Of a stretch of 64,000 bases of DNA, positions 32,247-45,465 are shown piece after piece. Numbering within the stretch: position 1 is the stretch's first letter; every line of letters begins with the position of its first letter. Source of the stretch: Heliocidaris erythrogramma (lineage: Eukaryota; Echinodermata; Echinoidea; Camarodonta; Echinometridae); assembly GCA_025617745.1 (NCBI GenBank), contig CM046870.1:24347501-24411500 (forward strand), written 5' to 3'. The position numbers were made by a program, and so were the translations under genes. Under the pieces are notes generated by a model. It did not search any database and was not told where the DNA came from. It saw nothing but the letters and a program-made list of their open reading frames with translations.

Positions 32247-33799
32247 ACGTTCACGCGTAGAGCGATAGCATCGATGCTATCGAGGTGTCGATGCTATTTT
32301 GGTGAAGACCAGATAGCGTCGAGACCAAACGCTGTCTGAACGCAGATAGTCACGAGATAGAAGCAAGTTTCCAAACTATTCTTGCAGCGAGTTTAGCAGG
32401 AGTAAATCTCAGGATCCAGCGACAAAGCATCGACGCTTTGCGGTAGACCACCCACCGCGCTTGTGACTATTTGTCGTGTGAGCGCAATCGCTGCTATATT
32501 CACTCGCTGCTATTATAATTCTATCTGTTTCATGTGGTGCTATAATATAATGCAATGTATGTATTTATGTGCTGTACCCTCTTCCCTACTTTTTTTCTAT
32601 TATCATTCTGTCTGTTTCATCTGGTACTGTAATGTAATGTATGTATTCATGTGATGTATATAGGGGTATAGTAGGGTAATGTGTTTACTGTGTGGTAAGG
32701 AAAGGGTTCTTTTTTTTGGGGGGGGGGGTTCCTTCTTTTTATCTTTTTCTTTTTTATATATGTGACCAGGCACCACAAAACCACCCAAAAGTCGCACTGT
32801 GTGATTTTCAGTTAGAATGTGTTTTGGTTGGCATGCATGGTCAAATTTTATTTTTGGGTATTTTCTGAAAGAGTATACTTTTTTCTAAGTAATCTTAAAT
32901 GTGGAGGCACCAAACAATCTAGAAGTGGTATTTTTACCAGCTTTTTATCAGACTTATGTGTGTCTTTTCTGGATTTTGTTGTATTACTTTTCTTTTTCAC
33001 GACCCTGAATACTTGTCTCATTTTAATCTCCCATAAATCTCCCGGAGTAAGTTCTTGCATTGATACTTGTGCACTATGATAAACAGGATATGTGTACGTA
33101 GTATGCCAAGTTTTAGGACAATCTGATAATCCCTTCATAGAAATTTTCATTGAGTTCTAATCCTCCATTTGTCACCTTAGCACAACACTTTGCAAGTCAG
33201 AGTGCTTCAATAGACTGCAAACTTTAAACCCTTATTAAGAAGTAACATTATGAGGGACTGTGCATTCTTCTCTTTGTACATTGAGTTATGAACATCCAAT
33301 GAGTTATATATCATTTTAAAGCTGAGAATCTGCTCTTTCAGAATCAGACCTAAACTAAAGTAGATGTGGTCTTTAGATATTGATTTACATGTGCTTACCA
33401 GAGAATATAGTGTGCATGCATGTGTTTTATTTTGGCATAAGATTGGATTTCAGTCAATTTTTACATGTACAAGATTTATTTCAAATTAAGTATTATAACA
33501 CATGTATTTGCTACTTGATTGTATTATCGATATTACAAATGAATTGTTATTGTGTTATTATGTTGATTTATGAAGACATATAACTTCCGCGCGTTTGACC
33601 AATCATACCAATTATACTCGGGTCACTCTGTGTGGCGCAGTAATTATTGTTTTGGCAGCGGGTGAGCGATGAATAGTCACGAGTGGGTGATAGAAGCAAG
33701 TCGATCACGGCCTGTCTGAAAGTACTGGAGAAATATTTTTGAAACTTACATAGCATCGATGCTAACATAGCATCGATGCTATGTACTACGTGTGAACAT
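32247..33799. mobile_element. TIR element, non-autonomous (~1.55 kb)
   Basis: The left end ACGTTCACGCGTAG...ATAGCATCGATGCTAT faces the right end ATAGCATCGATGCTATGTACTACGTGTGAAC, giving terminal inverted repeats of about 35 bp. Subterminal ATCGATGCTA palindromes repeat on both sides. Inside is an ~86-bp tandem duplication (32500-32665). No transposase is found. The ends recall hAT-type elements, but no 8-bp duplication is evident. Confidence 0.65.
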
Positions 33800-34284
33800 A
33801 ACTATTATGTGTACATTTATAAACAAATAGTGCACTTTTGTTCATTATTCTTTTTTCAACTGGTAGACAATGAAGTTGTCCAAGCAGGGGTGATGCGTGT
33901 TCCTGTCTCCAGCTGAATAGAATATCATATCTTCATAAGGTTTAATTAAAAACAGATATGATTAAATTGTACATCAGTCAGGCAGGCCCGTAACTAAAGG
34001 GGGGGGGGGGGTGGGTGTTCGGGGGTCGAACGACCCCCCCCCCCCCCCCCCCCGCGCTGGCGAGAAGAGGTCCGCTTGAAAAACAAGAAGAAGATTCATT
34101 TTAAAAGAATAGGTGAAGCGAGGGGGAGATGAAGGAAATGGGAAAATAATGTGATAAAACTTTCCGCCTAATTTAATACTTTTTATTCCGATTTTGTCCT
34201 GTAACTTCATAATCTGGCAAATCTGTAATAAGTCAATGTCATCTTTCACCAGTCATTTTCGAATTTTGTACATTACACACTTAG
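33800..34284. other. FB2 centre, no gene; G and C tracts
   Basis: Contains a fragment resembling the FB2 monomer (GATTAAATTGTACATCAGTC, 33959-33980) next to a G run and a C run (33999-34053). Otherwise AT-rich and unannotated. Confidence 0.5.
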
Positions 34285-34585
34285 AAAAAAAGGTACAGGT
34301 TTGCACCCTAAATGCAACACTGGCAGCACCTTTTTGGTGCAATCTTGCACCCTACATGAAAAGGGTGCAAAACTGCAAGTTTTTGTTCTTGTTTGCACCC
34401 TTTAATGCCCGTTTGCACCCTAAAAGGTGCAACTTTGCACCTTTAAGGGTGCAGAAGTTTTTGCATCCAAAGGGTGCAAATTTGTACCTTTTCTAAAAGG
34501 TACAACTCTGCACCCTTTAAGGGTGCAAAATGTAGCTAACTGCACCCTAAAAGGTGCAAAAGGCTTCTTAGGGTGCACATTTTAA
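34285..34585. repeat. Palindromic minisatellite (TGCACCCTTT/AAAGGGTGCA)
   Basis: About 18 occurrences of TTGCACCCT or its complement AGGGTGCAA within 300 bp, many arranged head to head as in GCACCCTTTAAGGGTGCA. Irregular spacing of 10-30 bp. Open frames through it are artefacts. Confidence 0.85.
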
Positions 34586-36500
34586 TTTGCCTTTGTCCCG
34601 CAACTTCATAAAATTGCACAGTCATTTATAAGGCCTAGTCAACTTACGTATTTGGCCCTTCATTTTCGGAATTTATTTTTCATTTTGCTATTAATTTCTG
34701 TCAAAGACTGAATGAGTTCAAAGAGTCATTCAAAATCGTCTAAGGTCTTGTCTGTGAGAAGAATTTCAATGACAATTTCTTGAAATCAACTTCGAAAAGA
34801 TGGATTTGATGATAACATTTTTGCAGGGGATCGCCAGAATTTGAATGACATCTGACGAAAATGAATGGAGATATGTTACCTTTTGAATGACATTTTAATT
34901 ATTAAGCTATCTTGACATTTGGAAGATCATTGTTTATTCTTATCAGCCTATATATAGGACGAAATTGAAGCGCTCTATATGGTGCATTTTGATTTTTAAA
35001 AAGAGTTAGATTGGACAGGAAATGCTGACAATTCAAGGAGATTGCTTAAAAACGCCATACAAAGATAATGTGGGACGATAAGCAGTTATAAGCATGATAA
35101 ACGCTCAAATGAAATCTGTTGTAATGAAGAAATATAGAAAAATATGCTTGAAAAGAGAGGGTGTATTTAATGTGTCTGTTCACTTCAAAATAGAGAATTT
35201 TCCCGCTCTCAAGTTGAATGGAGTATATTGTCTCCTGGTCTAGTCAGTCAGGCCCTTAAATATTTGATTATGGTCCTCTAATACAGTCTTTTTAACCGAA
35301 GTGCCGTGATAGTATTTTATATATAAAACATCGACTTCTTGGAAACTATAATAAAAAATAGGATGCCCTCGATAACACTGGGGTATTTTGAAAATAAAAT
35401 TTAGGAGATAATAAAGTGCATTTTTCACTCGTTCGCTTTTCTCACTCACAAACCTTAGAAATGAGATAGATTCAGGCAGTGAGATCCAAGAATATTTCCA
35501 TAGGATTTGTTTATTGTAGTGTAGTGTATTTCAGTAAGGGCCTCGTTCACGGGGTAAATGGCCTCTAAAATAACTTCCATGAGTGAAACAATGGAGAACA
35601 CTTAAAGAGAAAAATTCCACGATTATCTATTCCATATAGTCAGTATAGGATCCTCAAAGCCTGCTGTGTACAAGCCACGGTGTTGGGCATGATTGTGACA
35701 AACATGTGTTGGAGTATAAAATCGTGATAACTGTATATACCTGAGTGATGTGCAGTCACATAATTTTTGTTTCTTATCATATTGGAAAGTTATGACATGT
35801 AACTTTTTTCCATTTAATTCGAAGTAAACCCCCCGACCCGGGTCGCTATACACACCCTTCCTTGACTTTTGTATTTTCTTAGACTGTTTGTATATTTGAT
35901 ATTCATATACCTGCCAAATTGCTATACTAATGTTTAAAAATCAAAGTGCAATAATTACCTCATATATACACTGTCCTCCAAAAGTTCGAGTACACCTGTA
36001 ATAAGAACTTATTTCTCACAATCACCCACAGTTTATTTATCATCAGATGTGTTGTATTGCAACAATTTGGTATCAAACTGAGGAGTAGACATCACCCTTC
36101 ATGGTGACACCAGTTTAACATATATGTAAAGGGGCAGTCATGCGTTAAAAAGGCAACCTATCCCACAAAATACAATTTCCAGCAAAATGAGAAGTTCATT
36201 GGTATAGTCATGCAGAAAACTAGTATTTTCATCTCAGAAACGCATCAACATTTTGGGAACACCACCATACTTCTCTTCTCCGTACTCCTTTTATGTTGCA
36301 CCTCCATTCTTCCCCCTTTTCCCCTCTTCCCCCCCCCCCCCTCTTTTTTTCTCTCTCACTTTCCTTTTTTCTTTTTCCTTTTTTCTTTTTTCCTCCAATC
36401 AGGCCCAGTGGTCTAGGAATGTTATCTTTTTTTTTTGTAGGTCATTGAAGCATCATCTGAAAAATGTGTCTACTCCATAACTATATTTCTCCTCTCCTTT
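34586..36500. other. FB2 centre, no gene recognised
   Basis: AT-rich sequence. Near 35970-36010, CACTGTCCTCCAAAAGTTCG resembles a Tc1/mariner-type end, but I find no partner. A C/T-rich block lies at 36290-36400. Confidence 0.45.
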
Positions 36501-37160
36501 TTGTAGCTCAGATGGTTTTTTCCTATATTATATGATGTAACCAACGTTTATTATCGATAGTTTCATTATGATTTTCTGTATATAGTTTTTTTCCGTTGAG
36601 TAAGTCTTGTTTTCACATTTATGTAATCTTCGCCTACTTTATAAAAATGTTATGTTTTTTTGTTTTTTGTTTGTTTGGTTTTTTTGGCTACTTTTAATTA
36701 GTACATTCTTATTACTTGTCGTACGTGTACGATAGTCTTGTAGCCGTACTAATGTGTTTTCTTGGTGTATTTTTTAATCAGTTATTTAGGTAAGGACCCC
36801 ATTGGAAATAAGCCATTTCGGCTTTCATGGGCTATCCTGTCATGGTACCTGGTTATGTTTGTATTGCAATATACCTGACGAATAAAATAAAATAAAATCA
36901 ATCAAATCAAATCAGGTAGTTATTTTCTTTTTTATATATTTATTATGTAATATTATGTATTGTGTTACTAAGACACCCTCTCCTCAAGCTTTTGCTTTTA
37001 GAGGTGTGTCCTCCAACTTATGTATGTACCACATGAATGTGTATTTTGTCGTAATTTTTGTTAAAAATACATGTACATCATTTTGCTCATTTATTACTTT
37101 GTACACTAATATTGAAATATTGGAAATAAATGTATTGAAATTGAATTGAATTGAATTTTT
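36501..37160 (+). repeat. LINE 3'-tail relics
   Basis: Two 3' ends typical of CR1/L2-like LINEs on the plus strand. One ends ATACCTGACGAATAAAATAA with repeated AAATC (36780-36915). Another ends AATATTGGAAATAAATG with repeated GAATT (37085-37156). No coding part is attached. A similar tail is at 53530-53645. Confidence 0.6.
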
Positions 37161-37289
37161 GGTTTTTCATTTTTGATTGAAAGTCATATTCTTTGCATTT
37201 GTGTATACCCTTAAAGGAAACATTATGATTAAATGAATGGTATGTCATGAGATGTACATTTATTCATTTTTCAGTTTTATTTTATCATG

Positions 37290-37600
37290 TTTCTGGCCAT
37301 ATACACGTCTCATCTAAGGACATGCCCCTGGCAGCGATCACAACACTGCATATCCTGGGCATCCGGCTGGTCAAGTTGTGGAGGTAATTATGGAGATAGT
37401 CACTGGAAATGACTTTCTATGCCTTCTGGAGATGAAAAAAGTATTGTCTTTCAGCAGGACAATGACCCCATTTTCTAAAACTACCTGGAGAAAAAAGAAA
37501 AAAGAAAAAGGGTCCTGAAAATCATGGATTGTCATCCCGATATATAGAGCTGTTGTGGGAAGTGCTGGACAGGAAGGTCTGATAAAAATGTCTGATAAAA
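37290..37600 (+). pseudogene. Tc1/mariner transposase relic
   Basis: Fragments read FQQDNDP (about 37450-37472) and, after decayed sequence, ELLWEVLDRKV (about 37547-37582), preceded by DCHPD. These match the second catalytic Asp block and the region after the third acidic residue of Tc1-like transposases. Frames are broken by A-rich insertions. It lies directly against the right satellite array. Confidence 0.6.
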
Positions 37601-40600
37601 GTTATGACTTTCTAACGTGTGTCATTTTCTCTCAAATGATTATTCAAAATGTTGACAATATATTCTGTTGGTATTCTATTGATTAGAATACCCAAATAGG
37701 GATATACATGTATTTGAGCTGGTATCTGTTATACCGTGCTATGTACTGGACTGATGTACAACATGTACCTGACTGATGTTCATCTTAATAATTTCTGTTT
37801 ATCATAGAATGAAATGAAGTTATGACATTCTAACCTGTGTCATTTACTTTCAAATGATTATTCAAAATGTTGACAAGATATTCTGTTGGTATTCTACTGA
37901 TTAGAATACCCAAATCGGGATATATTTGAGCTGGTATCTGTTATACCGTGCTGTGTACTGGACTGATGTACAACATGTACCTGACTGGTGTACATCTTAA
38001 TCTTTCTGTTTATCATATAATATAATGAAGTTATGACGTTCTAACCTGTGTCATTTACTTTCAAATGACTATTCAAAATGTTGACAAGATATTCTGTTGG
38101 TATTCTATTGATTAGAATACCCAAATCGGGATATATTTGAGCTGGTATGTGTTATACCGTGCTATATGTACTGGACTGATGTACAACATGTACCTGACTG
38201 ATGTACATCTTAATAATTTCTGTTTATCATAGAATATAATGAAGTTATGAAATTCTAACCTCTGTCATTTACTTTCAAATGATTGTTCAAAATGTTGACA
38301 CGATATTCTGTTGGTATTCTACTGATTAGAATAACCAAATCGGGATATATTTGAGCTGGTATGTGTTATACCGTGCTATGTACTGGACTGATGTACAACA
38401 TGTACCTGACTGATGTACATCTTAATAATTTCTGTTTATCATAGAATAAAATGAAGTTATGACATTCTAACCTGTGTCATTTACTTTCAAATGATTATTC
38501 AAAATGTTGACAATATATTCTGTTGGTATTCTATTGATTAGAATACCCAAATAGGGATATACATGTATTTGAGCTGGTATCTGTTATACCGTGCTATGTA
38601 CTGGACTGATGTACAACATGTACCTGACTGATTTTCATCTTAATAATTTCTGTTTATCATAGAATGAAATGAAGTTATGACATTCTAACCTGTGTCATTT
38701 ACTTTCAAATGATTATTCAAAATGTTGACAAGAAATTCTGTTGGTATTCTACTGATTAGAATACCCAAATCGGGATATATTTGAGCTGGTATCTGTTATA
38801 CCGTGCTGTGTACTGGACTGATGTACAACATGTACCTGACTGGTGTACATCTTAATCTTTCTGTTTATCATATAATATAATGAAGTTATGACGTTCTAAC
38901 CTGTGTCATTTACTTTCAAATGACTATTCAAAAGGTTGACAAGATATTCTGTTGGTATTCTATTGATTAGAATACCCAAATCGGGATATATTTGAGCTGG
39001 TATGTGTTATACCGTGCTATATGTACTGGACTGATGTACAACATGTACCTGACTGATGTACATCTTAATAATTTCTGTTTATCATAGAATATAATGAAGT
39101 TATGAAATTCTAACCTCTGTCATTTACTTTCAAATGATTGTTCAAAATGTTGACACGATATTCTGTTGGTATTCTACTGATTAGAATAACCAAATCGGGA
39201 TATATTTGAGCTGGTATGTGTTATACCGTGCTATATGTACTGGACTGATGTACAACATGTACCTGACTGATGTACATCTTAATAATTTCTGTTTATCATA
39301 GAATATAATGAAGTTATGAAATTCTAACCTCTGTCATTTACTTTCAAATGATTATTCAAAATGTTGACACGATATTCTGTTGGTATTCTACTGATTAGAA
39401 TAACCAAATCGGGATATATTTGAGCTGGTATGTGTTATACCGTGCTATGTACTGGACTGATGTACAACATGTACCTGACTGATGTACATCTTAATAATTT
39501 CTGTTTATCATAGAATAAAATGAAGTTATGACATTCTAACCTGTGTCATTTACTTTCAAATGATTATTCAAAATGTTGACAAGATATTCTGTTGGTATTC
39601 TACTGATTAGAATACCCTAATCGGGATATATTTGAGCTGGTATGTGTTATACCGTGCTATGTACTGGACTGATGTACAACATGTACCTGACTGATGTACA
39701 TCTTAATAATTTCTGTTTATCATAAAATAAAATGAAGTTATGACATTCTAACATGTGTCATTTAGTTTCAAATGATTATTCAAAATGTTGACACGATATT
39801 CTGTTGGTATTCTACTGATTAGAATAACCAAATCGGGATATATTTGAGCTGGTATGTGTTATACCGTGCTATGTACTGGACTGATGTACAACATGTACCT
39901 GACTGATGTACATCTTAATAATTTCTGTTTATCATAGAATAAAATGAAGTTATGACATTCTAACCTGTGTCATTTACTTTCAAATGATTATTCAAAATGT
40001 TGACAATATATTCTGTTGGTATTCTATTGATTAGAATACCCAAATAGGGATATACATGTATTTGAGCTGGTATCTGTTATACCGTGCTATGTACTGGACT
40101 GATGTACAACATGTACCTGACTGATTTTCATCTTAATAATTTCTGTTTATCATAGAATGAAATGAAGTTATGACATTCTAACCTGTGTCATTTACTTTCA
40201 AATGATTATTCAAAATGTTGACAAGAAATTCTGTTGGTATTCTACTGATTAGAATACCCAAATCGGGATATATTTGAGCTGGTATCTGTTATACCGTGCT
40301 GTGTACTGGACTGATGTACAACATGTACCTGACTGGTGTACATCTTAATCTTTCTGTTTATCATATAATATAATGAAGTTATGACGTTCTAACCTGTGTC
40401 ATTTACTTTCAAATGACTATTCAAAAGGTTGACAAGATATTCTGTTGGTATTCTATTGATTAGAATACCCAAATCGGGATATATTTGAGCTGGTATGTGT
40501 TATACCGTGCTATATGTACTGGACTGATGTACAACATGTACCTGACTGATGTACATCTTAATAATTTCTGTTTATCATAGAATATAATGAAGTTATGAAA

Positions 40601-43090
40601 TTCTAACCTCTGTCATTTACTTTCAAATGATTGTTCAAAATGTTGACACGATATTCTGTTGGTATTCTACTGATTAGAATAACCAAATCGGGATATATTT
40701 GAGCTGGTATGTGTTATACCGTGCTATATGTACTGGACTGATGTACAACATGTACCTGACTGATGTACATCTTAATAATTTCTGTTTATCATAGAATATA
40801 ATGAAGTTATGAAATTCTAACCTCTGTCATTTACTTTCAAATGATTATTCAAAATGTTGACACGATATTCTGTTGGTATTCTACTGATTAGAATAACCAA
40901 ATCGGGATATATTTGAGCTGGTATGTGTTATACCGTGCTATGTACTGGACTGATGTACAACATGTACCTGACTGATGTACATCTTAATAATTTCTGTTTA
41001 TCATAGAATAAAATGAAGTTATGACATTCTAACCTGTGTCATTTACTTTCAAATGATTATTCAAAATGTTGACAAGATATTCTGTTGGTATTCTACTGAT
41101 TAGAATACCCTAATCGGGATATATTTGAGCTGGTATGTGTTATACCGTGCTATGTACTGGACTGATGTACAACATGTACCTGACTGATGTACATCTTAAT
41201 AATTTCTGTTTATCATAAAATAAAATGAAGTTATGACATTCTAACATGTGTCATTTAGTTTCAAATGATTATTCAAAATGTTGACAAGATATTCTGTTGG
41301 TATTCTACTGATTGGAATACCCTAATCGGGATATATTGGATATGGTATATGTGTTATACCGTGCTATGTACTGGACTGATGTACAGCATGTACCTGACTG
41401 ATGTACATCTTAATCATTTCTGTTTATCATAGAATATAATGAAGTTATGACATTCTAACCTGTATCATTTGCTTTCAAATGATTATTCAAAATGTTGACA
41501 AGATATTATGTTTGTATTCTTCTGATTAGAATACCCCAGTGGGTATATATTTGAGCTGGTATGTGTTATACCGTGCTATGTACTGGACTGATGTACAACA
41601 TGTACCTGACTGATGTACATCTTAATAATTTCTGTTTATCATAGAATAAAATGAAGTTATGACATTCTAACATGTGTCATTTACTTTCAAATGATTATTC
41701 AAAATGTTGACAAGATATTCTGTTGGTATTCTACTGATTAGAATACCCTAATCGGGATATATTGGATCTGGTATGTGTTATACCGTGCTATGTACTGGAC
41801 TGATGTACAGCATGTACCTGACTGATGTACATCTTAATCTTTCTGTTTATCATAGAATATAATATATAATGAAGTTATGACGTTCTAACTGTGTCATTTA
41901 CTTTCAAATGACTATTCAAAATGTTGACAAGATATTCTGTTGGTATTCTATTGATTAGAAAAACCTAATCGGGATATATTGGAGCTGGTATGTGTTATAC
42001 CGTGCTATGTACTGGACTGATGTACAACATGTACCTGACTGATGTACATCTTAATAATTTCTGTTTATCATAGAATAAAATGAAGTTATGACATTCTAAC
42101 ATGTGTCATTTACTTTCAAATGATTATTCAAAATGTTGACAAGATATTCTGTTGGTATTCTACTGATTAGAATACCCTAATCGGGATATATTTGAGCTGG
42201 TATGTGTTGTACCGTGCTATGTACTGGACTGATGTACAACATGTACCTGACTGATGTACATCTTAATAATTTCTGTTTATCATAAAATAAAATGAAGTTA
42301 TGACATTCTAACCTGTGTCATTTACTTTCAAATGATTATTCACAATGTTGACAAGATATTATGTTGGTATTCTACTGATTAGAATACCCTAATCGGGATA
42401 TATTGGATATAGATCTGGTATATGTGTTATACCGTGCTATATGTACTTGACTGATGTACAACTTACATGTACCTGACTGATGTACATCTTAAACAATTCT
42501 GTTTATCATAGAATATAATGAAGTTATGACATTCTAACCTGTATCATTTGCTTTCAAATGATTATTCAAAATGTTGACAAGATATTATGTTTGTATTCTT
42601 CTGATTAGAATACCCCAGTGGGGATATATTGGATCTGGTATGTGTTATACTGTACAATGCACTGGACTGATGTACAACATGTACCTGACTGATGTACATC
42701 TTAACCATTTCAGTTTATCATGAGAAAATAATTAAGTTATGACATTCTACCTGTGTCATTTAATTTCAAATGATTATTCATTATTCAAAGTTTTGAAGAG
42801 GTATTCTATTGGTATTCTTCTCATTGAAATATCACAATCGGGTTATTATATTAGAGCTGGTATGTGTTCCGTGTGTTGTACTGGACCGATGTACAGCATG
42901 TACCTAACTGATGTATATCTTAATCATTTCTTTTTTTTTTTAAATGAAAATAATGAAGGTAACATTATTCTAACCTGTGTCATTACTTTCAGATCCATTT
43001 TTAAAATGTTGAACATATATTTTATTGGGGTTTTCGTCTGATTATTATAGCCAAATCAGGATATATTCGAGCTGGTATGGGTTATACTAT
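37601..43090 (-). repeat. Right satellite array of FB2 (~213-bp monomers)
   Basis: About 25 monomers, inverted relative to the left array. Each contains ATGTACTGGACTGATGTACA, CATGTACCTGACTGATGTAC, GAAGTTATGACATTCTAACC, CTGTTGGTATTCTA and TTGAGCTGGTATGTG. The part that in left-array units reads CTATACTAATTCGG is here a GATTAGAATACCCAAATCGG version. Outermost units (42740-43090) are diverged, as is usual at array edges. Confidence 0.95.
38286..41284 (-). repeat. 1,493-bp higher-order repeat, two copies
   Basis: Seven-monomer block repeated with an offset of 1,493 bp. Rare variants recur at the same places, such as ATAGGGATATACATGTATTT, CAAAAGGTTGAC, GACAAGAAATTC and a GTGTACATCTTAATCTTTC unit. 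The copies appear almost identical. A four-monomer partial version precedes at 37611. Confidence 0.88.
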
Positions 43091-43364
43091 GCTTATTTAC
43101 TTATATATTTATATGAAAATAATGAAGGTATGAAATTCTAATCTGTGTCACTTACTGCAAAAATGATGATAATATTGGCCAAATCGGGATATATTCCACG
43201 TGGTAATTAATGTACTATATACCCAATTGATATACAACATGAACATTTTGATTATATATGTTTATCATTATTTTTGCTCTAAGTATGAATGTTAGTATTG
43301 TTCCTCTATTTACTCTCCATTATACAAGTTTGATTCTCCTCACATTGCTAAGATTGACTTCAAT

Positions 43365-44419
43365 ACGGCTTATATGACACATACTTTTCGTTAATTGGCA
43401 GTCGCAAAACAAACCACATTTCTGTAGGTCTATATCTCAACATTTCTATTATAAACAATTAAAAAATATCTTTTTGACAACAAAAAGGGGGAAAAGTTGT
43501 TTCAAAATGTACTTCCGAAGAGGTTCAAGTACATTCTTTGGGGTTATACAGTATTTTCATATCAAATTGCCCTTTTCCACTTACGAAACTGCATTTTCAC
43601 GTCTTATTCAGACCATACGTCTTAGAATAATTTGTTTTGGAACTTTGTCAAGTGGCGTAGCTACAAGGTGCCCCTCTCTAGTCATGAAAAACAGAAAAGG
43701 AACAGAAAAGCAAGAGAGAGAGAGAGACGGGGGTACGTGGTATGATAGGACCCCACACCCTCCACCTAATTGATGACATTGTTCATTTATCCACCAATTC
43801 GGACGTTTGCCTCAACCCCAGAACCCCCCCCCCCCCCCCCCATAATGCCATTGCACTCTCCATGCCTGGACCCATTATAAATTATGCCCCTTTTGATCAT
43901 TAGCTTTAAAACCAACTCCTAGTTTCGATTAAAATGTTATTCATTCCCGATCCACACGGGACGCGTATTTCATCCCCACCCCTCCCCACAAAAGAAGCCT
44001 ACCTATGCCCTTCTTAGTGCCATTTATGTAATTCAGTGGCGTAATGAGCCAAAAAAAATTGAGGAGGCTGAGCAGAGGCATACAGGGTCCAATTTCTGAA
44101 TGCTTGCGATCGAGCAAAAAATCGTCCTTTTAAAAATGAAAATGCAATTATATATCTGCTAGGTAATTTCATGCCCTCTGTTCTTTTGTTCTGGCGTGAA
44201 TTTTTTTTTTTTTGGGGGGGGGGGGGGGTGTGGGGGGTTGGCACTACACTCTTGATGAATTAAAGGTATGGCAGTCAGTCATAGTTACGTACGTGTACGA
44301 CTGGCACAACCGCACGATTATTACTTATAGGCTCCTCAAATTGGCAACGTGTCGAGATTGGCTCGAAGATCGCTTGGGCTAACTTCAGGTTCCGGACTGA
44401 TGTAGAATTAGCCACGACC
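43365..44419 (-). repeat. Right tip of FB2 (unique arm)
   Basis: Inverted counterpart of 25607-26735, ending GCCACGACC at 44419. It includes long C and G runs (43825-43842, 44214-44230) at the places where the left tip has G/C runs. Followed outside by a CTT microsatellite. Confidence 0.85.
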
Positions 44420-45363
44420 CTTCTTCTTCTTCTTCTTTTGTTGTATGTATGGTATCGGCAATCAGTCAAATTTGACTATTGTTGCCAATGACATTATACA
44501 TGTAATTCAAATTCAGTATTTCTGACCCCTTCACTCTTTTCATTTACATTGATTTAGAATAAAGTAAACTTTTAATACTTTATATACATCTGCATTTAAA
44601 ACTTAGTAAGAAAATAACAAAACACCACATGATTCAGCTCAGTTCCAACTAGCGCTTGCCTAGCCCTTTCATAGATGCAATCTTACCGATACGGTTTTTT
44701 GCGCAAACCATGCAATAAGCCAGTTCGGGGTTAGCGCGTGGTACAAATGACCCCAAATATCCACAGATATTTTAGACATGAGGGTCCCTTTATGTGCACT
44801 TCAGAAAAATAACGCTGGGAGTGATAGAGGTGCCTCATGAATAGCTTTTGTTTCCCCCTTTAAAAAGAATACTTTCACCTGGATATCATGGAATGCACCA
44901 TTAGTGCATAATTGAATAATGATTACATGACATTCATGAGCACATATCGAATATTAGTGTCAGTGGGTTTTAGAATTTGGTACAGATGACCTTTATCTGC
45001 TCATGCTCAGATTGCATCTCCGAAGTGGCTTATTTTTGCGAGTTTTACAAAGGAGGCCAGTAATGACTCAAGCGTAAAATATTGTCAGTATTCATAGTGT
45101 CATCCGGCCGATGGAACAGACCCTAACCCATTATTGTATAAGAAAATATCATATCAATATTGTGAAAAAATGATTATAGAAGATATTTTCGGCTATTATA
45201 GCTAATATGCCCAGTAATCCTCAAATTGGCAAGAATCCTACCTAGGATATAAAAAAAAACAGCAGAACGGAGGTATAGATAGGATTTGTATGGAGCGGAG
45301 GTATAAAGCGGCTTAATAAACTAAGTAATAGATCTGGTGCAGCAAGATCATTGGTTGTCAATT
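44420..45363. other. Intergenic DNA
   Basis: Begins with (CTT)n at 44420-44438. No gene or repeat recognised further on. Confidence 0.5.
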
Positions 45364-45465
45364 GCTCGTGGTCTAGTGGTAAAGGCGTCTGGTCAGACTG
45401 TCTGGAGTATTCTATTTCTACACTGCACTCGCTTTTAAGGTCCTGGGTTCGAATCCTGCTCTTTC
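45364..45465 (+). other. tRNA-like relic / SINE head
   Basis: A box (TCGTGGTCTAGTGGTAAAGGC) and B box (GGGTTCGAATCC) are present, but with ~50 bp between them. The ends do not pair as an acceptor stem. A tRNA-derived repeat or decayed gene is more likely than a functional tRNA. Confidence 0.55.

Larger units (their letters stand above)
25607..44419. mobile_element. Giant foldback element FB2 (~18.8 kb)
   Basis: Ends read GGTCGTGGCTAATTCTAC at 25607 and its complement GTAGAATTAGCCACGACC up to 44419. Unique tips (25607-26735 and 43365-44419) are inverted copies. Inward lie monomer arrays in opposite orientation (26740-30830 and 37611-43090). The centre, 30831-37610, holds unrelated insertions. 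Later insertions (a hairpin MITE and a LINE) sit within the left array. No transposase gene is seen. The plan matches FB1, scaled up. Family name unknown to me. Confidence 0.85.

Noticed and set aside
35970-36010. Intact Tc1/mariner element
   Set aside because: One end-like sequence only, with no matching inverted end and only transposase relics 1.3 kb away.
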